In this document: positions 39,108 through 47,113 of the stretch, in pieces
Numbering within the stretch: position 1 is the stretch's first letter
Layout: each line of letters begins with the position of its first letter
Source: Triparma columacea
Taxonomy: Eukaryota; Sar; Bolidophyceae; Parmales; Triparmaceae
Reading direction: 5' to 3'
DNA: 47,113 nt
Assembly: GCA_030267965.1 (NCBI GenBank)
Contig: BRYA01000470.1
Location: forward strand, 4,562-51,674
Translations under genes and position numbers: made by a program
Notes under the pieces: generated by a model
Databases searched by the model: none
Told to the model about the DNA's origin: nothing
What the model saw: only the letters and a program-made list of their open reading frames with translations

Positions 39108-40316
39108 ATGAAATCTCTATCTCAATTTACTCTCTTCATCACCTTGGCTTATGCCACGGCCTTTATCAATACTCCTCCTAGTGCAAATCCAACATTTCCA
39201 CGAAGATTTAGCCGTTTTATGGTCAAGGAGGATTTCTCTTTAGCGGTGAGCTGTCGGACATGTTTTACTCTTGCAACTTCATTTTTGCCCTCTATTTACA
39301 TCCATACGACCATACTACATCAAATTCGCCCACACACTACCCTAATCTCCCTATATACACACCCACATACCCACAAAATCTCCATACACCCACAAACCCA
39401 CACCATATACACACTCAATCCCGACTCACCCATACCCCCCTCCACCCTTCCCACCCCCTTTTCGCTCGCCACCCCTCATCCTTCCTGCGTCTCGCTCCCC
39501 CCACCGCTTCACACACTTCACACACCACAGTCCCCCCCATCCTTAGAAAGCAAGGCAGGTAAAGCTGACTCAGCTTTTGCCAAGCGTTTCGGCCACCTTG
39601 CTGGTAAGCCCATCAAGACAGTATCACAGTCAATGAAGATATTCTCAGACTCCTGCGGCGGTCCCATCAACGCCCTCTACCGTAACTACCTCACCGACCT
39701 CGTAGCCACTACTCACCTGAGCGTGGTGGACGCAAGGTTTGTTATGGACCCGATTTGGGCGCTTGGGTTCACCACTGTCACTGACGTGCTGCTTAAGAAT
39801 TACCCTGAGAAGGACTTCGCTGCGCGGATGGTCGAGTCCCTCGCAAAGTCCGTGGACCTGAACTACGATACCGTTGTTGCTGACGCGTCGAAAGCGAGCA
39901 CCTGGGCGACTGGGAAGACAGCTGAGGACGTCGCCGCAGCCCTTAGGGGTGAGGGTGATAGCGATATCGCCGTTCTCGCGAACAAGGCAAAGGGTGACGA
40001 GTTCTGGCTTTACACTAGGTTCTTCGGGATCGGGCTTATCAAGATAATGGAGCTCACAAATACTGAAGTCTCAGACGACGTCATGATGAAGTGGGTTAAG
40101 GACGACCTCGGGAAGTCCCCCCAGAAGGCCCAGGCCGACCTGGACCAGTGGAACGGGCTGAACTCTAAACTTAGCATGATGGAAACGCTCATGAAGGAAA
40201 TTGAAATCAGGGAGAAGAAAAAACTGGCTGACAGACTTGAGGATAGGGCCAACGCTGCTATCCGAAAGGCGGAGAGGGAGAAGAAAGTTGAGGAGGCACT
40301 CAAGGTTGAGGAATAG
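39108..40316 (+). CDS. THF1: Thylakoid formation protein Thf1/Psb29
   Basis: Model: 39108..39245 and about 39555..40316; about 299 aa. The start gives a signal peptide followed by YATAFIN, an ASAF-type cleavage motif of secondary plastids, so import through ER-derived membranes is expected. The mature part matches Thf1/Psb29: PINALYRNYLTDLVATTHLS, DPIWALGFTTVTDVLLKNYP, LYTRFFGIGLIKIMEL and a charged coiled-coil C-terminus. Thf1 works in photosystem II assembly or repair and thylakoid biogenesis, partly with FtsH proteases. The frame stays open through the intron, which is Pro/Thr/His-rich and unlike the family, so I treat it as intron; its acceptor is uncertain. An in-frame ATG at 39036 would spoil the signal peptide. 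Confidence 0.85.
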   Translation: MKSLSQFTLFITLAYATAFINTPPSANPTFPRRFSRFMVKEDFSLAVSCRTCFTLATSFLPSIYIHTTILHQIRPHTTLISLYTHPHTHKISIHPQTHTIYTLNPDSPIPPSTLPTPFSLATPHPSCVSLPPPLHTLHTPQSPPSLESKAGKADSAFAKRFGHLAGKPIKTVSQSMKIFSDSCGGPINALYRNYLTDLVATTHLSVVDARFVMDPIWALGFTTVTDVLLKNYPEKDFAARMVESLAKSVDLNYDTVVADASKASTWATGKTAEDVAAALRGEGDSDIAVLANKAKGDEFWLYTRFFGIGLIKIMELTNTEVSDDVMMKWVKDDLGKSPQKAQADLDQWNGLNSKLSMMETLMKEIEIREKKKLADRLEDRANAAIRKAEREKKVEEALKVEE

Positions 40317-40448
40317 GGGACGAAGGTTTTGGGAAGGGGGGGGAGGAAAGGGGGGGGGAATACAAACCGAAAAAAACATATTAGCACACACACACACACA
40401 ACAACTAACAAGGCAATCCACACAATTTGTTTTAATGAAAACGCTCTT

Positions 40449-42486
40449 TTACCTATAGTAGTATAAGTTTGTCTCCTCGTGCATTTCGAGATTACCCAGG
40501 TTGCTGTATAGTGTTCGACGATTACGCAGCATCTTGTTAGTAAAAAAAACCACCCCCCCCTTCACCACACCCTTTTGTTCTCTCACCTCTGTGCTTTCAT
40601 ACTCCCCACCTCCACCTTGCCGTCTCCTAAATCCACAGCTTGCAACCCCTCCATGAAGTCGATAGTAGCAGCGCTAGATTTCCTCTTGATAGGTGACCTC
40701 CGAATTCCGTCCGTGCCTAATTCCTGCTTGTTTTAAATATGCGCGTAATGGTGTGGTTCTCAAAAGTGAGTCTCGCGTGTAGTTTTTGCTTCCCTCCTTA
40801 ACCCTCACCCCAATAATAAACGCACCCCCCCCTTCCGCGAATTCTCGCTTCGCTCTCGTCGCCCTCCTCACCTCTTCTTGATCTCTAACGTTCATGAAAG
40901 CATCGACCAAATGTTCCACGACGAAATTCCTAATCCTCCCACCCCCCCACCACCACCGAGGTTCATCAATGAGTTGATCATGACCATAACCGTAAACGTC
41001 CATCCTCCTCCACCCTACATCGTTAATCATTTCAAAAATATACCTCCTAAAAACTCTCTCATCTCCCCCCACCTCTTCCTTAGTCTTGGAAATCATACTC
41101 CCCTTCTCGTCATCCTCTCCCCCCTTCCCCTTCCCTTTATTTTTCTCCCCCCCACGTGGTGGTGAAGAGTTAAGAGATACGAATTCGTCCTCCTCCCCAC
41201 TATCATCCTGTTCGCTGTTAGTATCCCCCTTTATCACACCGTCGTCCCAACCACGTGTAGAGGGAGGGTTCCCTGATGTGTCAGTTGCTATTACACCTGA
41301 GTAATTATTGTGGAACTGGTGTTTAGTGTGTTAGAGATTTTGATATGTTGACCACCACGCACGCACAACGTACAACACACATCAGATCTAGATCTCCATC
41401 TTCCCCCCTCTCTCTCCCTTACCTTTGCCTTTAAGTATGCTTCGCTAACGTCCTTGTATATATTAACGTTCCTTATACTACCACTGCAAAGGTCGACTCT
41501 ACCATCGTCTTGTATGTTTGCGTAGACCATCCTGTTCGGGAAGAATAATAGGGCTTGAAGAAACTAAGGAGGGGGGGGGGGGATTTTTTTATGGAGGAGG
41601 AGGGGAAGTTAGAAAGGAAAACGAAAAGGATTAGAAAGGACGTTAGAAGGTGGGACGGGGCACACCCACAAGATTAAGCAAACTTCAAGGGGAAACCATT
41701 CCCTTGGGGCTCGCTTCGCTCGCCTCGCCTCGCTTCGCTCGCCTCACGCTTCGCTCGCCTCACGCTTCGCCTCACCTGGCGGTGACATATCTTCATCATC
41801 ATGGGTTCCACACCCCTCCCTACCCCCGCGTCTCTCATCCCTAGCTGCTGCCCAGTCTCCCCAAGTAGCAGGTTAGCCATACCGTCGCTTAGTAGCGTTC
41901 CCCCGAATCCCAAGTGCGGCGTCCCTAGAGTTACGAAGTTTACGGGCTTGATGATGTGGAACATGCCGTTAGCGTAAAGGGCACCGGCGGCGTACCTGCA
42001 GTAAAGGCCGCCGATGTTGTGACCAATCATTGAGATCTTGCAGAGGTCAGGGTGCCTCTTTACGCACCCGACAATGTCTAAAGCGAGCCTGTGAAGGGGG
42101 GATTCGGAGCATTTTAGGGTGGGGACGCGAATTAGCAAAGGGGAGGGGGAGGACTTGTGTACTGGCCACCAATCTAAATCCCCATTTTCCCGAGAGCCAG
42201 ATTTGCTTCGCCGCTGCCCCCCCCACGCTCACCTGTGTCCTCCGATGTTGATACCGTCCTTCGTGCATCCTAGCGACGCGTTGGCTGTAGAGTTAAGGAC
42301 GAGGAGATCCGAGGCTCCGTAACGGGACAGCAGCTGGTTTTGGACGAACGACATGCAGCCGTCGTGGGCGGCGATACCGTGGCTGAGCACGACTAGGTGG
42401 GTAGGATCAGGGCTGTCGACTAAGAGGAAAGCGAAAGTGGGGATGAGTGAAAGTAAGAGGAGCTGGATGATTGAAGATGCCACCAT
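40449..42486 (-). CDS. DUF676-type esterase/lipase-like protein lacking the nucleophile Ser
   Basis: Model: complement of 40449..40503, 40587..40723, 40872..41315, 41423..41563, 41776..42088 and 42233..42486; 1,344 nt, 447 aa. It begins with a signal peptide (IIQLLLLSLIPTFAFL). Alpha/beta-hydrolase landmarks follow: LVVLSHGIAAHDG, TKDGINIGGHRLALDIVG, the nucleophile elbow ISMIGHNIGGLYCRYA, VNFVTLGTPHLG, and MVYANIQDDGRVDLCSGSIR. This order matches DUF676 (ROG1-like) esterases. The elbow is normally G-H-S-x-G; here Ser is Asn, so hydrolase activity is unlikely. The later exons are acidic then Gly/Lys-rich and have no known domain. Every junction keeps phase. Convergent with Thf1, with 132 bp between the stops. 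Confidence 0.75.
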
Positions 42487-42496
42487 TCCGCTTGGC

Positions 42497-44993
42497 TCAC
42501 TGCGTTAATTCGTCGCTCGATGATCGAATATTCCACCATTCCCCTAGGCTCACTGCGTTAACAACTCGTCGCTCCGCTCCGCCCCCGCTGCCTCACCTTC
42601 CTTTGTCTTAACAGCCTCACTGACGGCGCTCCAGTCGCTCCAGAATCCCCTGTCGTTCATTGCCCTGCACATGAAAACGTAGTTCGTGTCCTTCTCCAGT
42701 CCAGTGATTACGCACATCGGAGTGGCAGTGTTGTTGGACACCGAAGGCGCAATGCTCCATCCGAGGGTGAATCTGTTAAGGGTTGCCGTGGGCGAAAGTC
42801 GAATCGGCGAGAAATGGTTAGCACGAAAGGTGGTCGCGGGTACGAACTTTCCAATTCGATACCGGACCGGAAGACTTGCATTCACAATTACTTCAACCCG
42901 TACCCTAACCCTTCACTCACCTCACACCGTACTTGACCTCGAAGCGGGTAATGTTGCAACCCTTCGGTGGAGCATCCCAGGCTATGGATACGGACCGGGT
43001 GGTCCTTCTAATGCAGTAAGGAGTGCTTGGTGGTTCGAGGGTATTCTTGTTGTCAGACGGTAGCTGCTTTTTCGTTTTGAGCTTGGAACCCTTGGCCTTG
43101 TAGGGGTCTTTTCTATTCTTGCTCTTGACTGTCATGCTGTTCACTCTCTGTTTGCACTCGTCCAGGATAACCTGCGTTCCCTGGTAAGGAGCGCATCCCG
43201 ACCAGAGAGGGGTATTTGTTAGGCTTAGCACACAAATTATCTCCCCCCCCCCCCCCCCCTCTCTCCACTCGCTTCGCTCGTCACCCCCCCCCTCACCTTT
43301 CCCTTCTCCCTCAAAGTCTGGAACTGTAGACACGCCGGTTCTTTCCCTCTCTCCGCAACGATTGCCAGGGCGTAATCCATCAACAAACCACTCACGTAGT
43401 AGCCGTCTTTTGTCATGACAGAGTACTCCGTCCCAGTGTGCAGCTCGTTCCAACAGAGGATGTTCTTTGAGTACGACCAGCACTTGATGGAGAAGAGGTC
43501 CCAGGAGAAGACCTTGCCTTCTGGCGTCATGATGTGAATCCCATTGCCATTGACGCCGAGATGGACCTTGTTGCCTTCTGAGATGTCTAGCAGGTGTGAA
43601 GTATCGTTGAAAATCTCTTGCTCGTCGGAATCGTAAATAGTAGGGTACTTGGCGCCGTCAGCTGTTGGCGCGCGGCGGGAGCAGCGAGTGAGAGGGAACT
43701 ACGAGATTCTCAAAGCACGACACCACAAAGTAACCAGTTCGCCGCTTGCCTCCCCCCCCCCCCCCCCTCCCCCACCTGTTCTGGAAGCAAAAGAGCACTC
43801 GCAAGCTTCTACCATCCACACTTCCATGCCGAAGTAGGTGTTCTCGATGCACTTTGAGCAGTATAAGGTTTGCAGCGCTTCGAGGCTCGGGGGCTCGTGC
43901 GATTCGTGTATCTGCGTGCTCAGAGAAGTCAGCTCATCCTTGATCAGCTTTGTCCAATCTTCTTTTGGCAGCCTCTTGAACGCGAGTGGGGACATTAGGG
44001 TGGAAACGTCGTCCTCCAGGTTTGGGTCCGAGGAGGAGGGGAAATTTTTCAATAAGAGGCTTCGGGCAATCAAATGGGCCACCTCTGCGGGCTTGAAGAA
44101 TACGTCGAAGCTCTGGGATCGCAAAATTTCGCGGCACTGCTCAGACAAAAATGCACTGCACCTGGGGGGGGAGGGGGGGAGAGGTTGTGTAAGTCCGGAT
44201 CGTCGCTTCGCTCCTTCAATCCCCGCTTAGCTCCTTCAATCCCCGCTTAGCTCCTTCAATCCCCTCCCCCCTCCTTCAATCCCCGCTTAGCTCCTTCAAT
44301 CCCCCACCCCCCCTCTCCCCCCCCCCCCCTCTCCCCCCCCACTCCACTCCCCACCTACCTCTTCTTCATATTTCCATTCTTGAAGAGGGTCGGGGTGAGG
44401 ACGCGGCACTGATAAATGATCTTTGACGGTGGGGAAGAAATGGTGGCCACCACGGGCTCCAAAAGGCGGTCATCTTCAAGGCAACACCGGAGAGTTGGGC
44501 TTGGGAAGGCCTCGATAGCGTCGGGGAACGGGTCAACAGAAGGGGGGAAGTCGGGAACGGTGTAGATGCAGAACTTGTTGAGTGGAGCCTGGGGGGGGAG
44601 GGAGGGATGGGTTTCAGTACAGGAAACAACCATAAGGTAGCAAACCGTTACCTTCCCGAGGGACATATTTTGGGACCGTTCTCACCTTGCACCACTCCGA
44701 AAGCCTGGGGGGAGGAGGGTGTGGGTATAGGCGGAGCGAAGAAAAGGGTGAGAAAATTTAACGTAGGGTGATGTAGAGAGAGCAAGACTTCCGGGGAAGA
44801 GGGGGGGAGGGTGGGGGCAGAGGATAACTCACATCTGGCAAACATCACGAGTTGTTGTCACATCGTAAATCATCGTACTGCGGGTCGAGCCATCCGGACA
44901 GGCTATGTCCGCCCTAAGGTCGGAGGACATATGAGTGAACTGGTTTGCGGGGATGTGAGATAGACCTATCTTTCGATTTTGATCATTTTTCAT
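42497..44993 (-). CDS. FERM-like and fibronectin type III protein
   Basis: Model: complement of 42497..42552, 42597..42772, 42921..43171, 43297..43661, 43776..44161, 44359..44588, 44686..44704 and 44833..44993; 1,644 nt, 547 aa. It includes a 19-nt exon (44686-44704). The centre resembles FERM F2 (DVFFKPAEVAHLIARSLLLK, then LEALQTLYCSKCIENTYFG), and the next exon resembles the PH/PTB-like F3 lobe (VHLGVNGNGIHIMTPEGK, then EYSVMTKDGYYVSGLLMDYA). The C-terminus is an FN3-like fold (PPSTPYCIRRTTRSVSIAWD and TGLEKDTNYVFMCRAMNDRG). FERM modules bind membrane proteins or lipids; no partner can be named. The last exon is uncertain: reading through the donor at 42597 gives a stop at 42550. More 5' exons may exist. 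Confidence 0.6.
44205..44305 (-). repeat. Short tandem repeat in a FERM-gene intron
   Basis: Units of about 20 bp (CTCCTTCAATCCCCGCTTAG) recur four to five times within the intron 44162-44358, followed by long C runs. Coding is not affected. Confidence 0.85.
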
Positions 44994-45425
44994 TTTTTCA
45001 TTTGGGTCCTCGGATTGGGAGGCCAAGGGAAAATAAATATGAAGGTTTGAGATTTTTCCGCGCGGCTTCGTCAATAAAAATTACACTCAAGTTTGATCCA
45101 TTCAAATAGGGAGCGCGAGTATGCAAAAACAAGCAAAATCGCTAAGGCCTCAGAGGAGGGGTCAATCCTAATGTTACCCTTGGCTTCGTGTACGCTTCGC
45201 GCAATTTGAATGGGGGGTAGGGTTGAAAAAATGTTTGTAACCATGTTTCATCACCAACGACAACGCTTAAACCAGTGATTAGAGAACTCCCAGCTTTCTC
45301 ACTCTAGGTATTGTGTCTGTCTCTGTGACCATCCCTCTTTCCGTCCCTTACGACCTATCTTTTCGCGCCCCGGCACCCAAACCCCCTCTCATTCATTAAT
45401 GTTGGTGGCGAGGTGGTTGGGGAAC
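44994..45425. other. Intergenic region
   Basis: This lies between the FERM-like gene's first ATG and the stop of the repeat protein, both on the minus strand, so it should hold the FERM-like promoter. The FERM reading frame stays open upstream to 45074 without an ATG. No RNA gene or repeat was recognised. Confidence 0.5.
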
Positions 45426-47113
45426 TTAGATTGTGGTGCAATTGTTTTGGCCCTGCACGTACTGTCCGGAGCCAGAGGTGGTACCGGCAGGGCAAGCAAT
45501 GCATTCTCCGTTAGCGTCGGGTTCCAGATCAGTTTCTGGTTGGCCGGAGTTAAGGAACATGTTCTGAAAATTGTCGACTTTGCATACGTTCCAGCCTATG
45601 ACGACCTTGTCGAAGGCACTTGCGCTATCGAACATAAAACTCATATCAGTGACACTGGAGACATCCCAACTCCCAATATCCTGGTTGAAGACAAAAGTGT
45701 TACTGCGTTGAATTCAAGGCCGAGTGGAGATGTGCGAGATGTGATTTGCGTGTGCGTGTGTGAATGTTAGAATGAGAAGCGAGTATATTACTTAATATAG
45801 AATGCAGCAAAGATAACACGCAAACCACAAAGACCTCCACTCCAAAGCATCACTCAATACTCACCTGAACATTTGATTCATGTCAGTGACACTGGAGACA
45901 TCCCAACTCCCAATATCCTGGTTGAAGACAACAGTGTTACTGCGTTGAATTCAAGGCAGTGTGGAGATGTGCGAGATGAGATTTGTGTGTGCGCGTGTGA
46001 ATGTTAGAATGAGAAGCGAGTATATTACTTAAAATAGAATGCCGCAAAGATAACACGCAAACATTGAAGACCTCCACTCCAACGCATCACTCAATACTCA
46101 CTCGAACATAGACGTCATTTCAGTGACACTCGAGACATCCCAACTCCCAATATCCTTGTTGAAGTCAAATGCGCCCCTGCGTTTAATTCAATGCAGAGTG
46201 GAGATGTGCGAGATGAGGTTTGCGTGTGCATGTGTGAATGTTAGAATGAGAAGCAAGTATATTACTTAAAATAGAATGCCACAAAGATAACATGCAAACC
46301 ACAAAGACCTCCACTCCAAAGCATCACTCAATACTCACGCAAACATAAACGCCATATTCGTGACACTCGAGACATCCCAACTCCCAATATCCTGGTTGAA
46401 GACTTCTGCGAAACTGCGTTTAATTTAATGACGAGTGGAGATGTGCGAGATGTGATTTGCGTGTGCGTGTGTGAATGTCAGAATGAGAAGCGAGTATATT
46501 ACTTAAAATAGAATGCCACAAAGATAACATGCAAACCACAAAGACCTCATCTCCAAAGCATCTCTCAATACTCACGTGAACATATCCTGCATGTCAGCAA
46601 CACTCGAGACATTCCAACTCCCAATATCCTGGTTGAAGACTTCTGCGAAACTGCGTTGAATTCAATGCCGAGTGGTGATGTGCAAGATGAGATTTGCGTG
46701 TGCATGTGTGAATGTTAGAATGAGAAGCGAGCATATTCCTTAATATAGAATGCAGCAAAGAGAACGCGCAAACCACAAAGACCTCATCTCCAAAGCATCT
46801 CTCAATACTCACCCGAACATATCCGCCATGTCAATGACACCCGAGACATTCCAACTCCCAATATCCTGGTTGAAGGCTTCTGCGAAACTGCGTTGAATTC
46901 AATGCCGAGTGGAGATGTGCGAGATGTGATTTGCGTGTGCGTGTGTGAATGTCAGAATGAGAAGCAAGTATATTACTTAAAATAGAATGCAGAAAAGATA
47001 ACATGCAAACCACGAAGACATCATCTCCAAAGCATCTCTCAATACTCACGTGAACATATCCTGCATGTCAGCAACACTCGAGACATTCCAACTCCCAATA
47101 TCCTGGTTGAAGA
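45426..47113 (-). CDS. BspA/DUF285-type repeat protein made of single-repeat exons (partial, 5' end beyond window)
   Basis: Exons on the minus strand: 47050..>47113, 46813..46887, 46576..46650, 46339..46413, 46102..46176, 45865..45939 and 45426..45702. Each internal exon is 75 nt, phase 2 at both ends, and encodes one 25-residue repeat with the core FNQDIGSWDVSSVTDMxxMF (DUF285). The last exon adds a further repeat-like unit and a Cys-rich end (NGECIACPAGTTSGSGQYV), like GCC2/GCC3 extracellular modules, which suggests a secreted or surface protein. DUF285 proteins are often surface-exposed and may bind partners; no function is assigned. A retained intron would stop translation at once, since each donor's TGA comes into frame. 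Confidence 0.88.
45703..47049 (-). repeat. Array of 237-bp exon-intron modules
   Basis: Six introns (45703-45864, 45940-46101, 46177-46338, 46414-46575, 46651-46812, 46888-47049) are all exactly 162 nt and nearly identical. They alternate with 75-nt exons, giving a strict 237-bp period. Shared intron strings include GTGAGTATTGAG at the donor side and AATTCAACGCAG at the acceptor side. Confidence 0.93.

Noticed and set aside
40386..40400. CA microsatellite
   Set aside because: Only about seven CA units in the 3' flank of Thf1; ordinary.
44355..44666. Alternative minus-strand ORF MSLGKVTVCYLMV
   Set aside because: Its first part is the intron 44589-44685 of the FERM-like gene; only 44359-44588 is coding, as an internal exon.
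45703..47049. Satellite DNA or CRISPR-like repeat
   Set aside because: The 237-bp period resolves into 75-nt coding exons and 162-nt introns with intact splice sites and consistent phase.

Overview
This is nuclear DNA from a eukaryote. Most genes are split by short GT-AG introns, usually opening GTGAG and closing with a pyrimidine-rich CGCAG. Two predicted proteins start with signal-peptide-like segments ending in a Phe-containing motif (ATAF, SSF), as in algae with secondary red plastids, and one of them is the plastid protein Thf1/Psb29. Together with OPR/RAP, MYND-ankyrin, BspA-type and START-like families, this suggests a photosynthetic stramenopile (perhaps Parmales/Bolidophyceae, pelagophyte or diatom kin). 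The lineage is inference, not proof. Exon models below were assembled by hand. Splice phases agree and each complete CDS is divisible by three, but none is checked against RNA.

Layout. 1-6.9 kb: one uninterrupted giant ORF (- strand, open at the left edge) with several START-like modules and a duplicated membrane block. 7.6-10.6 kb: VPS9-domain Rab5 GEF (-). 10.9-12.1 kb: ankyrin-MYND protein (+). 12.6-14.9 kb: bZIP factor (+). 15.7-18.0 kb: degenerate seryl-tRNA synthetase-like protein (+). 18.3-20.5 kb: stand-alone relative of the giant protein's membrane block (+). 20.7-23.1 kb: DOT1-type histone methyltransferase (-). 23.4-24.1 kb: LRR_5 protein (+). 24.3-26.3 kb: mitochondrial carrier, closest to thiamine pyrophosphate carriers (+), with an N gap in an intron. 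26.4-28.2 kb: PhoD-like phosphatase with a C-terminal membrane anchor (-). 28.4-28.8 kb: a split tRNA gene. 29.1-30.9 kb: two-pore K+ channel with EF hands (+). 31.3-33.3 kb: OPR/RAP organelle RNA-binding protein (-). 33.5-38.7 kb: tandem ankyrin-MYND genes with a decayed copy between them; the last is fused to a second MYND, a USP-like fold and a RING (-). 39.1-40.3 kb: Thf1/Psb29 (+). 40.4-42.5 kb: DUF676 esterase-like protein lacking its nucleophile serine (-). 42.5-45.0 kb: FERM/FN3-like protein (-). 45.4-47.1 kb: BspA-type repeat protein built from identical exon-intron modules (-, open at the right edge).

The outstanding observation is at 28437-28763. Removing four GT-AG segments of 58-64 nt leaves an 80-nt tRNA-Ser(AGA) with every stem paired. 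The introns carry CTTAC branch-like motifs and pyrimidine tracts like the mRNA introns nearby, and none lies at the canonical 37/38 site. This looks like a tRNA gene split by spliceosomal-type introns. Other notable signals are a dispersed repeat that sits almost only in introns (introner-like), an array of 237-bp exon-intron modules with every intron exactly 162 nt, and several apparent pseudoenzymes.
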